The position numbers and the translations under genes are program-made. The notes beneath the pieces are model-generated. The model was given only the letters and a program-made list of their open reading frames with translations. It searched no databases and was not told the origin of the DNA. A stretch of DNA of 64,000 nt from an uncultured Eubacteriales bacterium (GTDB lineage: Bacteria; Bacillota; Clostridia; Oscillospirales; Oscillospiraceae): the NCBI GenBank assembly GCA_905198835.1, contig CAJKDY010000006.1, forward strand, positions 1 to 64,000, read 5' to 3'. Shown piece after piece: positions 51,677 to 61,517 of this stretch; positions within the stretch are counted from its first letter, which is position 1; each line of letters starts with the position of its first letter.

Positions 51677-52228
51677 TCACATGGCGCCGGAGAAGGCGTC
51701 CCGGTTTCGGACGAAGTACTCCACGCCGGAGTATACCGTGGTGACTACGATGACCGCCACGCAGATGATATCCAGGATATGTACGGCCTCCGGGGCCAGG
51801 AAGGGGAGCTCGGTGGCTGCCAGCATCAGGCAAATACCGATCATGGTGGAGGCGGTCTTGATCTTGCCCGACCAGGCTGCCGCGATCACCCGGCCCTTGC
51901 CCACCGCCACCAGCCGCAGCGCGGTGACAGCGAATTCCCGGGCCACCACCAGCAGCATACACCATGCGGGCATCCGACCGGCCTCTACAAACCACAGCAT
52001 GGCTGCCATCACCAGCACCTTGTCGGCCAAGGGGTCCAGGAACTTGCCAAAGTCGGTGACCAGGTGGTGCTTGCGGGCAATGATGCCGTCGGCCAGATCG
52101 GTGAGGCTGGCCAGGACGAACACCGCCAGCGCCGCGTACATATGCCCGGGGAAGGCCAGGTACACAAACAAAAGAAACACCGGGATCAACAGCACCCGCA
52201 GAAAGGACAGCTTGTTTGGCAGGTTCAT
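51677..52228 (-). CDS. pgsA: CDP-diacylglycerol-glycerol-3-phosphate 3-phosphatidyltransferase
   Basis: 183 residues, about four to five membrane helices. The CDP-alcohol phosphotransferase motif DGxxAR(x)8GxxxDxxxD is complete (DLADGIIARKHH...DFGKFLDPLADK). It makes phosphatidylglycerol phosphate, the first committed step to PG and cardiolipin. It follows rimO by 4 nt and ends the SOS-type operon. Confidence 0.95.
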   Translation of the reverse strand: MNLPNKLSFLRVLLIPVFLLFVYLAFPGHMYAALAVFVLASLTDLADGIIARKHHLVTDFGKFLDPLADKVLVMAAMLWFVEAGRMPAWCMLLVVAREFAVTALRLVAVGKGRVIAAAWSGKIKTASTMIGICLMLAATELPFLAPEAVHILDIICVAVIVVTTVYSGVEYFVRNRDAFSGAM

Positions 52229-52232
52229 GGTC

Positions 52233-53552
<1,320 letters not shown>

Positions 53553-53556
53553 GGGA

Positions 53557-54180
53557 TCAGTCCTCCTCTAAGTTGTCTGTATATCGCCGCAGGGCGGCGG
53601 AGATATCGTTCCAGGCGTAGCCCCGGCGCGCCAGGGCGTCGTTGACGCGCTTGAGATCCTTGCGGTCGGGACATTCCACCCGACCCAGTCGGGAGGCCAC
53701 AAAGCGGTCTATGGCCCCGGTATCCGGCTCCAGGTCGCCCAGGGCGCTGTCCCAGTATTCCCTGGGCACGCCCCGGCGGTAGAGCTCATCCCGGATCTTG
53801 CGGGGTCCGTAGCCTCGGTTTACATAATATTGAGCCAGCGTCTTGGCGTACTGTTCGTCGTCTAAGTAACCCAGCCGTTCCAGCTCATCGCAGGCCTGAG
53901 CGGCGTGCTCGGGGCTTTCTCCCTTTTCCGCCAGACGCTTTTCCAGCTCCGCGCGGCTCAGAGGCCGGGCGGAGAGAATATTGACTGCCCGGCGGCGGCA
54001 TCGGGATGCGTTGGCGGCGTCCTGGAGTTGTTCCAGAGCGGCCTGGGGCACGTCCAGCCCAGAGTAGAGGGAGAAGTCCACCATCTCCCGGTCGGTGAGT
54101 TTCAGCTTTGTCCCGTCTTCAAAGGTCAAAAGCCAGCGGCCCTGGACCTTTTGAGAGGGGACAAGAGAGACGATCTTCAT
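53557..54180 (-). CDS. recX: Regulatory protein RecX
   Basis: 207 residues. It inhibits or modulates RecA filaments. RecX three-helix repeats are seen at LSRAELEKRLAEKG, LGYLDDEQYAKTLAQYYVNRGYGPRKIRDELYRRGV and RKDLKRVNDALARRGYAWNDI. The ATG overlaps the recA stop by 4 nt, the typical coupling with its target. Confidence 0.92.
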   Translation of the reverse strand: MKIVSLVPSQKVQGRWLLTFEDGTKLKLTDREMVDFSLYSGLDVPQAALEQLQDAANASRCRRRAVNILSARPLSRAELEKRLAEKGESPEHAAQACDELERLGYLDDEQYAKTLAQYYVNRGYGPRKIRDELYRRGVPREYWDSALGDLEPDTGAIDRFVASRLGRVECPDRKDLKRVNDALARRGYAWNDISAALRRYTDNLEED

Positions 54181-55292
54181 TCGTCCTCTTCGCCGTCTTC
54201 AAAGTCGTCGGCGGACACGTCCACGGCCCGGCCGGCGGCCTTAGCGGCCACCTTTTCCTGGGCCGTCATGAGCTTATAGGCGTTTTTACGGATCTCCGCT
54301 TCCAAAGCGGCGCACTCGTCAGGGTTATCCTTGAGGTACTGCTTGGCGGCGTCCCGGCCCTGGCCGATGCGCTTTTCGCCCATGGCGAACCAGGAGCCGG
54401 ACTTTTGGACCAGGTCCAGCTGGACGCCCAGGTCCAGGATCTCGCCCACTTTGGAGATGCCCTCGCCGTACATGATGTCGAACTCGGCCTGCTTGAAGGG
54501 AGGGGCCACCTTGTTTTTGACCACCTTGGCCCGAGTGTGGTTGCCCACCACCTCGCCGGCCACTTTCAGGCTCTCCACCCGGCGCACATCGATACGGACA
54601 GAGGCGTAGAATTTCAAAGCCCGACCGCCAGTGGTGACCTCGGGATTGCCGTAGACCACGCCCACCTTTTCCCGAAGCTGGTTGATAAAGATGACGATGC
54701 AGTTGGTCTTGGCGATGGAGCCGGCCAGCTTGCGAAGGGCCTGGCTCATGAGTCGGGCCAGTAGGCCCACGTGGCTGTCGCCCATGTCGCCCTCGATCTC
54801 AGCCCGGGGCACCAGCGCGGCCACAGAGTCCACCACCACCACGTCTACCGCGCCGGAGCGCACCAGCATCTCTACGATCTGCAGCGCGTCCTCGCCGGTG
54901 TCGGGCTGGGAGATGAGCATGGAGTCGATGTCCACCCCAAGAGCGCGGGCGTAGCTGGGGTCCATGGCGTGCTCGGCGTCGATATAGGCCACCTCGCCGC
55001 CCTGCTTCTGGCTCTCGGCTACAATATGGAGGGCCAGGGTGGTCTTGCCCGAGGACTCAGGGCCGTAGATCTCGATGATGCGGCCCTTGGGAACGCCGCC
55101 GATGCCCAAAGCCAGGTCCAGGCTCAAAGAGCCGGTGGGGATGGCGTCCACCACCACGTGCTCATTTTCGCCCAGGCGCATGATCGAGCCCTTGCCGTAG
55201 TCCTTCTCGATCTGGGCGATGGCGGTCTCCAGGGCCTTTTTGCGGTCAGAGGCCGGCGCGGCGGTGGGGACGGTCTTTTTCTTGTCAGCCAT
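54177..55292 (-). CDS. recA: Recombinase RecA
   Basis: 371 residues. Catalyses homologous pairing and strand exchange and triggers LexA self-cleavage. Walker A GPESSGKTT, the MAW-type EVAYIDAEHAMDP region, loop L1 EIEGDMGDSHVG, INQLREK and the L2-adjacent GGRALKFYASVR are present. MADKK at 55292 is chosen over an ATG at 55298 because GAGAGGA then lies 8 nt upstream instead of 2. No LexA box is seen just before recA; control seems to come from the operon promoter before the DUF1385 gene. Confidence 0.97.
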   Translation of the reverse strand: MADKKKTVPTAAPASDRKKALETAIAQIEKDYGKGSIMRLGENEHVVVDAIPTGSLSLDLALGIGGVPKGRIIEIYGPESSGKTTLALHIVAESQKQGGEVAYIDAEHAMDPSYARALGVDIDSMLISQPDTGEDALQIVEMLVRSGAVDVVVVDSVAALVPRAEIEGDMGDSHVGLLARLMSQALRKLAGSIAKTNCIVIFINQLREKVGVVYGNPEVTTGGRALKFYASVRIDVRRVESLKVAGEVVGNHTRAKVVKNKVAPPFKQAEFDIMYGEGISKVGEILDLGVQLDLVQKSGSWFAMGEKRIGQGRDAAKQYLKDNPDECAALEAEIRKNAYKLMTAQEKVAAKAAGRAVDVSADDFEDGEEDE

Positions 55293-55330
55293 GTTCATGT
55301 TCCTCTCTGTTTCCCTTATTTTTTAGCGTT

Positions 55331-56194
55331 TTATCCGTCTGCTCTTCCCTCCACCACTCGCCAGATGCCAGCGGTGTCGGCATAGGTGTGGATGTCCTGA
55401 AGCCCGGCGCGCATAAAGAGCTTTTCTACTGCGTCAGACTGCCCGACGCCCACCTCGCAGAGGAGCCAGCCGCCCAGCCGGAGGGAGGCGGTCCACTTCT
55501 CGGTGATGGCGCGGTAGAAGTCCAGGCCGTCCGCCCCGCCGTCCAGAGCCAGATGGGGCTCGTAGAGCTGGACGGAGTCGTCCAGGCCGGCAATGTCGCC
55601 GGAGGGGATGTAGGGCGGGTTGGAGACGATGACGTCAAAGTCCCACAGAGCCTTAGGAGGCTTTTCCAGCGCGTCGGCATGGCAGGTGGAGACCCGGCTT
55701 TCCAGGCCGTTGCGGCGAATGTTTTGCCGTGAGATCCGCAGCGCGCCGTCAGAGACGTCGGCCAGCAGTACCTGAGCGCTGGGGCAGTGCTTGGCCAGGG
55801 CCAGGCCCACGCAGCCGCTGCCGGCGCAGAGGTCCAGCGCCCGGAGCTGGCCGGTCATGGTCTCCATCCGCTCCAGGGCCTGGCGGACCAGGACCTCGGT
55901 GTCCTCCCGGGGGATGAGGACCTCCGGCGAGATGTCCAGAGGCAGGCCATAGAATTCCCATTCGCCGATGAGATAGGCCACAGGTTCTCCTTGAAGGCGG
56001 CGGTCCATCAACGCCCGGAAACGCTCCTCCACCGCGGCGGCGGCATAGAGGGACATATCCCGGTAGAGCTGATCCCGGGTCTTATCCGAGGCGAAGCATA
56101 AAAGCTCCAGGGCCTCCAGCTGGGCGTTGCCGCTGCCGGCGGCCTTGAGGGTCCGGCGGGCGTCCAGGTATAGAGTGTTGTAGGTGGCGGCCAT
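55331..56194 (-). CDS. prmC: Peptide chain release factor N5-glutamine methyltransferase PrmC
   Basis: 287 residues. Methylates the Gln of the GGQ motif in release factors 1 and 2. It has an N-terminal helical substrate-binding domain, the SAM-binding DLCAGSGCVGLALA and the catalytic VSNPPYIPSG. GAGGTGAT precedes ATG 56194. The gene is 38 nt upstream of recA and 158 nt downstream of the DUF1385 gene, with repeat copy C filling that gap. Confidence 0.95.
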   Translation of the reverse strand: MAATYNTLYLDARRTLKAAGSGNAQLEALELLCFASDKTRDQLYRDMSLYAAAAVEERFRALMDRRLQGEPVAYLIGEWEFYGLPLDISPEVLIPREDTEVLVRQALERMETMTGQLRALDLCAGSGCVGLALAKHCPSAQVLLADVSDGALRISRQNIRRNGLESRVSTCHADALEKPPKALWDFDVIVSNPPYIPSGDIAGLDDSVQLYEPHLALDGGADGLDFYRAITEKWTASLRLGGWLLCEVGVGQSDAVEKLFMRAGLQDIHTYADTAGIWRVVEGRADG

Positions 56195-56205
56195 TAGGAT
56201 CACCT

Positions 56206-56350
56206 CGCTGTCACGCTCCCATTGGGCGCGCTTCCCGCCGGTTCTTTCGCCGCCCTTGGCAAAATGCCGCTCACGCCTTTTGGCGTTCGCCTGTTTTTGC
56301 CGTGCGGGTGGCTCCAAGCCCGGCGGCGCGCCTATGGGTCGCGCTTCTCA
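56206..56350 (-). repeat. Stop-codon-abutting palindromic repeat, copy C
   Basis: Imperfect palindrome of about 145 bp. Plus-strand ends TGTCACGCTCCCATTGGGCG and GCGCGCCTATGGGTCGCGCT are inverted complements. The right end CGCGCTTCTCA is identical to that of copy A. It ends 2 nt before the stop codon of the DUF1385 gene and fills the gap before prmC, without a terminator. Confidence 0.75.
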
Positions 56351-56352
56351 AA

Positions 56353-57381
56353 TTACCACGCGTCGGACCCTTTTTCTTCAGGTAAGACTTCGCTGAGGGC
56401 GCGGATGCCTACTTCGATCATGGTATCGTCAGGCTCCGAGGTGGTCCAGTTTTGCAGCCACAGGCCCGGGGCGGTAAGGATGCGGGTGAAAGCGTTGTCG
56501 TGACGGCCCACGAAGCGGTTGAGCTCATAGGTGATGGCCACGATGACGGGCAGGGACAAAAGCCGCACGGCCAGGCGCAGCCAGGTGTTGTCCCAGCCTA
56601 CACCCAGCACAGCGTGGACCAGAATGGCCACGGCCATGATGACAAAGAGGAAGCTGGTGCCGCAGCGGGGATGGTGCCGGGGCATCTTGCGGACGTTCTC
56701 CACCGTCAGAGGGAGACCGTGCTCGTAGCAGAAGATGGTCTGGTGCTCCGCGCCGTGGTAGCGGTAGACCCGCTGCATATCCTTGAGCTTGGAGGTGAGG
56801 ATGATGTAGGCCAGGAAGATGACCATCCGCACGGCGCCCTCGATGAGGCTGAGGACCAGGCGGCTCTGGACCCAGCGGGTCAAAAAGCCGGTGATGAGGG
56901 TGGGTAGGATGAAAAAGAGCAGGATGGAAAAGCCCAGGCCCAGGATCACCGAGACGGTGACCACCGCGGCCATGGCCTTTTCGCTGAGGCTGCCGTCCTT
57001 TTCCTCATTTTCAGGCAGGGGCTTACCCTTTTTCGCGGCTTTTTCCCGGCGCTTTTGCTCTCGCTTTTCCCGCCGGACCTTGACTTTTTCGCTCTCCTCC
57101 TCTTCCTCCTCGGGGTAGAACTCCGCGGAGTACATCAGGGCCTTCACGCCGTGGACCATGGAGTCTACAAAGTTGATGGGGCCCCGGATCAGCGGCCAGC
57201 CCATCCAGGGGTGGCGGGTCTTGACCAGCTTCAACGGCTCCACCTTGACCTCCAGCTCGCCGTCCGGTTTGCGGACCACGATGGCCTCCTTTTCCGGGCC
57301 TCGCATCATGATCCCTTCGATGAGGGCCTGGCCGCCGCACATGGTCTTGAATTTTGGGCAGTTTTCCTTACACTTGGACAT
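56353..57381 (-). CDS. DUF1385 (YqhQ-family) membrane protein
   Basis: 342 residues, function unknown. N-terminal CGGQALIEGIMMRGP and the central HGAEHQTIFCYEHGLPLTVENV are the DUF1385 hallmarks. A charged Glu/Lys/Arg-rich segment (~90-130) precedes about four membrane helices. It is usually found beside prmC in Clostridia. ATG 57381 has AAAGGAGC at good spacing; the TTG two codons earlier is not needed. Being first behind a LexA box, it is a candidate DNA-damage-induced gene. Confidence 0.9.
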   Translation of the reverse strand: MSKCKENCPKFKTMCGGQALIEGIMMRGPEKEAIVVRKPDGELEVKVEPLKLVKTRHPWMGWPLIRGPINFVDSMVHGVKALMYSAEFYPEEEEEESEKVKVRREKREQKRREKAAKKGKPLPENEEKDGSLSEKAMAAVVTVSVILGLGFSILLFFILPTLITGFLTRWVQSRLVLSLIEGAVRMVIFLAYIILTSKLKDMQRVYRYHGAEHQTIFCYEHGLPLTVENVRKMPRHHPRCGTSFLFVIMAVAILVHAVLGVGWDNTWLRLAVRLLSLPVIVAITYELNRFVGRHDNAFTRILTAPGLWLQNWTTSEPDDTMIEVGIRALSEVLPEEKGSDAW

Positions 57382-57403
57382 GGGCAAAGCTCCTTTTAAA
57401 AGA

Positions 57404-57417
57404 CGAACGAATGTTTG
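57404..57417 (-). promoter_or_regulatory. LexA (SOS) box
   Basis: Plus-strand CGAACGAATGTTTG fits the Gram-positive LexA consensus CGAAC-N4-GTTYG. It lies just downstream of the -10, about +4 to +17, where bound LexA would block transcription of DUF1385-prmC-recA-recX-rimO-pgsA. Confidence 0.78.
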
Positions 57418-57427
57418 ATTTTACATC

Positions 57428-57456
57428 AGTCTACCATATCTTTATGAAAAAAGCAA
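57428..57456 (-). promoter_or_regulatory. Sigma-A promoter of the DUF1385-prmC-recA operon
   Basis: Minus strand: TTGCTT (57456-57451), a 17-nt spacer, TAGACT (57433-57428) preceded by TGG (extended -10). Confidence 0.75.
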
Positions 57457-57468
57457 GTCCCAACGCGA

Positions 57469-57505
57469 AAAAATTTCCCCTGCCGGCCTTGGCGGGCAGG
57501 GGAAA
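57469..57505 (-). terminator. Intrinsic terminator after the zinc-ribbon/BIG2 protein
   Basis: On the minus strand TTTCCCCTGCC pairs with GGCAGGGGAAA, followed by a T run (A run before 57474 on plus). Confidence 0.88.
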
Positions 57506-57515
57506 GAGGGGGGAA

Positions 57516-58649
57516 TTACTTGCCGGAGACCCGGACGGTGCAGGTGAGCTTTTCACCGCTTTGCAGGGTGCAGGTGATCTTGGCGGTGCCGTTGCCCACG
57601 CCGGTGACGGTGCCGTTTTCCGACACGGTGGCCACGTTGCCGTCGCTGGAGCTCCAGCCGGTGGCCTGGCCGCCGGACACCTTCAGGCGCACGGGGTCAG
57701 GGTAGGTGGCATTGATGGTGAAGTCGGTGCTGCTGAGCTTGGCCTCGCCGGTGCTGGGCGTCTGGGAGGCGGCGGGGCTGGGATCAGAGCCGGCGGGCGC
57801 TTGGGTAGCGGCGGCGCCCATACCGCTGACCCGGACGATGGCGGTGGCGGAGTTGCCGTTTTGGTCGGTGACGGTGAGCTTGGTGTTGCCGTTGGCCACG
57901 GCGGTGATGAGGCCATTTGACGAGACGGTGGCCACGTTGGTGTTGGCCATCTCATAGGTGGCCTGGGCCCGGCCTACGCCCTGGATCTCCATCTGATAGG
58001 TAGGGTACTTAGGCGAGAGGGTAAAGTCCAAACTGCTGAGCTTCAAGCTGGCCGAGGGAGCGGGGGTGGCCGTCGCCGCCACAGCAGGGGTGGGGGACGG
58101 GGCGGCTACCGGCGCGCGGCTGGAGATGGGGTCGGGCTCCACGGGCGGAAGGTCGGGATTGTCCAGACCCAAGGGGTCGTCGGTGGCGCCCACCACGGGC
58201 AGGGGCTCCAGGCCGCCATTGGGGTCTTCGGTGGCGGGAGCGGCCGAGGGCGAGGGGGACAAGGAGGGCTCAGTAGTCACCATATCGGAGGGGGAGGGAG
58301 AGGACTGGGCGTCCTTGGGGGGGAAGAACTTGGGGAAGATGTAGGTGCAGAGGATCCAGATGGCGGCCAGGATGACGATCGAGGTCAAAGCGTAGAGGGC
58401 GATGCGCAGCCAGAAGCGAGGCCCGCGGCCATTACCCCTGCGGGGCGCGCCCCCCGCCAGACGTTTGCCGCCCTGGGAGGAGGCGATCAGTCCGTCGTCT
58501 TCGTCAAAAGGCTCTTCGTAGTCCGGCTCGTCGTCATAGTCAAAGCGCTGGCCGGGCTTGGCGTCGCAAAAGGGACAACGGCGGTAGGTGGCGGCGTAAT
58601 CCTCGCCGCAGTTGTCGCAGTGGATAAGCTCTGTTCGGGCCGTAGCCAT
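57516..58649 (-). CDS. Zinc-ribbon membrane protein with two BIG2 domains
   Basis: 377 residues, function unknown. A cytoplasmic zinc ribbon (CDNCGEDY...CPFCDAKP, ~11-31), an acidic stretch (~38-52), a basic stretch, one membrane helix (~80-103), a Pro/Ser/Thr-rich linker (~110-205), and two Ig-like BIG2 domains (~207-285, ~300-377) with the VATVSSNGLITAV-type signature. The layout echoes the zinc ribbon plus helix plus external domain of the protein at 39239. AGGAGG lies 8 nt before ATG 58649. Confidence 0.82.
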   Translation of the reverse strand: MATARTELIHCDNCGEDYAATYRRCPFCDAKPGQRFDYDDEPDYEEPFDEDDGLIASSQGGKRLAGGAPRRGNGRGPRFWLRIALYALTSIVILAAIWILCTYIFPKFFPPKDAQSSPSPSDMVTTEPSLSPSPSAAPATEDPNGGLEPLPVVGATDDPLGLDNPDLPPVEPDPISSRAPVAAPSPTPAVAATATPAPSASLKLSSLDFTLSPKYPTYQMEIQGVGRAQATYEMANTNVATVSSNGLITAVANGNTKLTVTDQNGNSATAIVRVSGMGAAATQAPAGSDPSPAASQTPSTGEAKLSSTDFTINATYPDPVRLKVSGGQATGWSSSDGNVATVSENGTVTGVGNGTAKITCTLQSGEKLTCTVRVSGK

Positions 58650-58712
58650 AAAAACCGCCTCCTAAAAGTGTTTTGGACAGTTCCCAACAGGGTAACATAA
58701 TTCTTCTTTTCT

Positions 58713-58741
58713 ATTCTACATCCTCCAACCGCGTTCGTCAA
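58713..58741 (-). promoter_or_regulatory. Sigma-A promoter of the zinc-ribbon/BIG2 gene
   Basis: Minus strand: TTGACG (58741-58736), a 17-nt spacer, TAGAAT (58718-58713). Confidence 0.75.
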
Positions 58742-58805
58742 CCACAAAGGGAAAATTTTGCGGAGAATTTGGGCATAGGTACTTCCACAACTGGGAAAGA
58801 CGTGG

Positions 58806-58811
58806 TATAAT
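58806..58811 (+). promoter_or_regulatory. Extended -10 promoter of the GltD-like gene
   Basis: TATAAT (58806-58811) preceded by TGG. The -35 position (TTCCAC) is weak, so this is an extended -10 type. Confidence 0.6.
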
Positions 58812-58871
58812 ACCAATATTGATTCTCAGGGCGTTTGCCCTCTTTTCCCACATAAAAGGAGGCTGATTTCC

Positions 58872-60089
58872 ATGAGTTTGCATATTGAAAACGAAGCTGC
58901 CCGCTGCCTGAACTGCAAGGTGCCCATGTGCCAGAAGGGCTGCCCCATCGCAACGCCCATCCCTCAGGTCATCCAGCTCTTTAAGGAGCGGAAGATCATG
59001 GAGGCGGGGGAGATGCTCTTTGCCAACAACCCCCTGAGCTTTATCTGCGCCACCGTCTGCGACCACGGTTCCCAGTGTTACGGTCACTGCGTGCTGGGGA
59101 AAAAGGGCACGCCGGTGCAGTTTTTTGAGATCGAAAAGTTCATCTCAGACGCGTACTTAGCCCGCATGAGCTACGACCGCAAGGAGCCTAACGGCAAGAG
59201 CGTGGCCGTCATCGGCTGCGGCCCGGCGGGGATGACGGCGGCCATCGTGCTGGCCCGGAACGGCTACGACGTGACCATCTTTGAGCGCAAGGACATGATC
59301 GGCGGCATGACCCAGTACGGCATCCCTGAGTTCCGGTTGGGTCATCCCGTCTTCGTACGCTATAAGAAGCTGCTCCTGGGCCTTGGTATAAAGGTCCGGC
59401 CCAACACCACCATCGGCGGCGCGTTGAAGATCGAGGATCTCTTCCGGGACGGCTACTCCTCCATTTTTGTGGGCACGGGCACCTGGCGGCCCCGGACTCT
59501 GGGCATCGAGGGTGAGAGCCTGGCCCACGTCCACTTCGGCATCTCCTACCTGGAAAACCCCTCCCACCATGACCTGGGGACCAACGTGGTGGTCATCGGC
59601 ATGGGCAACGTGGCCATGGACGTGGCCCGGACGGCCTTCCGGGGCGGAGCCCAGACGGTGACGCTGGTGTCCAACTCCATGACCGCCACCGCCAGCGAGC
59701 ATGAGATGTCCTATGCCCGGCTGGACGGCGCGGAGTTCGTCTTCGGCAAGTCCATCACCAAGATCACCGAGGAGGGCCCCTGGTTCCGCAGCGTCCTCTT
59801 CGACGACGACGGCAACGTCACCGGCTTTGCCGACGACGAGACGCTGATGCCGGCTACCTCCGTGGTCATTGCCGTCAGCCAGATGCCCAAGGACAAGCTC
59901 ATCCAGTCCACCTACCACCTGGAGGGCAATGACCGGGGCCTTTTGGTGGTGGACGAGAACCACATGACCACCCGGGAGGGCGTCTTCGCCGCGGGGGATG
60001 TGGTCACCGGGCCCAAGACGGTGGTCCACGCCGTGGAGGGCGCCAAGCAGGCGGCCATCTCCATGATGCGGTATATGGACGGCAAATGA
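58872..60089 (+). CDS. GltD-like NAD(P)-dependent FAD oxidoreductase
   Basis: 405 residues. N-terminal Cys motifs (CLNCKVPMCQKGCP; CATVCDHGSQCYGHC) bind 4Fe-4S clusters as in the glutamate synthase beta subunit. FAD-binding GCGPAG lies at ~113 and the NAD(P) site GMGNVAMDVAR at ~242, and AAGDVVTGPKTVV near the end is the second flavin motif. It stands alone, without gltB or a preA/NfnA partner, so whether it serves glutamate synthase, electron bifurcation or pyrimidine/sulfide metabolism is open. AAAGGAGG precedes ATG 58872. Confidence 0.88.
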   Translation: MSLHIENEAARCLNCKVPMCQKGCPIATPIPQVIQLFKERKIMEAGEMLFANNPLSFICATVCDHGSQCYGHCVLGKKGTPVQFFEIEKFISDAYLARMSYDRKEPNGKSVAVIGCGPAGMTAAIVLARNGYDVTIFERKDMIGGMTQYGIPEFRLGHPVFVRYKKLLLGLGIKVRPNTTIGGALKIEDLFRDGYSSIFVGTGTWRPRTLGIEGESLAHVHFGISYLENPSHHDLGTNVVVIGMGNVAMDVARTAFRGGAQTVTLVSNSMTATASEHEMSYARLDGAEFVFGKSITKITEEGPWFRSVLFDDDGNVTGFADDETLMPATSVVIAVSQMPKDKLIQSTYHLEGNDRGLLVVDENHMTTREGVFAAGDVVTGPKTVVHAVEGAKQAAISMMRYMDGK

Positions 60090-60102
60090 TCGGACAAAAG
60101 CA

Positions 60103-60140
60103 AGCAGGCCCGCTCCCAGAGGAGCGGGCCTGCTTTTTCC
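60103..60140 (+). terminator. Bidirectional intrinsic terminator
   Basis: AAGCAGGCCCGCTCC pairs with GGAGCGGGCCTGCTT, followed by T runs. It lies between the convergent GltD-like and XpaC-like genes. Confidence 0.92.
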
Positions 60141-60149
60141 TTTTTGGCT

Positions 60150-61307
60150 TTACAGCTCCAGGGTAAAGCCCTGGTCGCCCAGACCGTCCTTGTCCAGCAT
60201 CTGCTCCAAGACAGCCACGTCGCTGGTGATGTCCAGGGCGTCGTCTTGAAACAGACGGTCCAGCTGCTTTTCAAAACCTTCCACCACCTTGTCCATCATG
60301 CCCTCGATACGCTGCTTGGCGGCGGAGATGTTTTTCCCCTCCACGCCCTGCTTATCGAGTTGGGCGTAGGCCCGAAGGATCTTCAGGGTGGTGGGGAGAT
60401 AATAGTTCAGAAAGCTTCGGAGCTGGCTGGCCTTGCCCGGATTCTTCCGCTGGTAGTCCAGGATCTTGCCGGTGATTTCACCGATGCGGTCGATCTTGGC
60501 GCTCATCACCGGGTCGGGAATGGAGTCGTTGACTTCCCGGATCTGCCGCAGGATGTCGTTTTCATCCTCCGGCTTGGGCCGGGCGGGCTCCTGGGCGGGC
60601 TTGTCGGCAATGCCCTGGGCGGAGAGGACCAGCTGGTCGGCGGCCAGATCCAGGTAGCCCGCGGGCAGGATACCCTGGTCCAGCATATCCTGCAGCTCCC
60701 GGCAGACCTTTTTATGGCTGCGCCCGGCGGCCTTGGCCAGGGTAGTCAGGCTCACCGACTGGCGCCGACCGATGAGGCCCAGGTATTTGAGGTAGAGCCG
60801 GGCCTTTTTCCGGCGGCGCAGACCACCCCACAGCGTCAGCACGCCTATGCCGGCAAAGACGCCTACCGGGGCCAGAGCCACGGTGGGGGCGTCCACCAGC
60901 GCTAAGATGAGCAAAGGCAGACCAAATAGCCCGGTGAGAACGCTGCCCAGGACCATCAGGCCCCGGCCCGCAGTGGCCTTCACGCCCCGCTTGACCTCTG
61001 GCGTCTCCGGCTTTTTCTCCGGCTGGGGAGAGGCGGGAGCGGAGGCGCTGGGGCGTTGGACCTTGTGAAGATTGGAGTTGGGGGCGCTCCCGCCGGCGGT
61101 CTGCCCGGTAGCCTGGCTGGGGCCGGGTCGGGCGGCGCGATCCTCGGACAGAGCGCTTGCCACCTTGCCCATCACCGTGGCGATCAGCGAGGGGATGACC
61201 ATAATGACAGACAGCACCATATCCAGCAGCATCTCGATGAAGCTGCCGCCGTTTCGGCCGTTGCGGCCAGGGCCGCTTTGGCTGTAATTGTAGTGATACT
61301 CCGACAT
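60150..61307 (-). CDS. XpaC-family (5-bromo-4-chloroindolyl phosphate hydrolysis) protein
   Basis: 385 residues. An N-terminal membrane segment (~26-45), a Pro/Ala-rich linker and two helices (~115-160) are followed by a helical domain containing LRSFLNYYLPTTLKILRAYAQLD, the hallmark of XpaC. The family is named for an indicator-dye phenotype and has no settled biochemical role; it often travels with TelA, which is absent here. A DNA-binding-like LTTLAKAAGRSHKKVCRELQ helix pair (~185-205) is unusual. ATG 61307 is chosen from the GGAGAGAGG upstream. Confidence 0.82.
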   Translation of the reverse strand: MSEYHYNYSQSGPGRNGRNGGSFIEMLLDMVLSVIMVIPSLIATVMGKVASALSEDRAARPGPSQATGQTAGGSAPNSNLHKVQRPSASAPASPQPEKKPETPEVKRGVKATAGRGLMVLGSVLTGLFGLPLLILALVDAPTVALAPVGVFAGIGVLTLWGGLRRRKKARLYLKYLGLIGRRQSVSLTTLAKAAGRSHKKVCRELQDMLDQGILPAGYLDLAADQLVLSAQGIADKPAQEPARPKPEDENDILRQIREVNDSIPDPVMSAKIDRIGEITGKILDYQRKNPGKASQLRSFLNYYLPTTLKILRAYAQLDKQGVEGKNISAAKQRIEGMMDKVVEGFEKQLDRLFQDDALDITSDVAVLEQMLDKDGLGDQGFTLEL

Positions 61308-61342
61308 GGGTCCTCTCTCCTCGCCTGAGCGTATACACATAC

Positions 61343-61371
61343 ATCATACACCCACGATGAAAAAAAGTAAA
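61343..61371 (-). promoter_or_regulatory. Probable promoter of the XpaC-like gene
   Basis: Minus strand: TTTACT (61371-61366), a 17-nt spacer, TATGAT (61348-61343). Confidence 0.55.
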
Positions 61372-61437
61372 GGGCTTTTCCGCCGACCTAACCTGCTCAA
61401 AGTGGGAAAAAACGGCGTGGTTGTTACCATTTTGTTG

Positions 61438-61466
61438 TTGCTTTTTTAATAGCAGTCCACTATAAT
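61438..61466 (+). promoter_or_regulatory. Sigma-A promoter of the VanW-family gene
   Basis: TTGCTT (61438-61443), a 17-nt spacer, TATAAT (61461-61466). Confidence 0.78.
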
Positions 61467-61517
61467 AAACAAATCTAATCATGGAGCAGTGGGCCCGCGC
61501 GGCTGGCCCCTGCGGAG

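Noticed and set aside
55293..55420. A LexA box directly upstream of recA
   Set aside because: No GAAC-N4-GTTY match is visible there; the only good match is before the DUF1385 gene.
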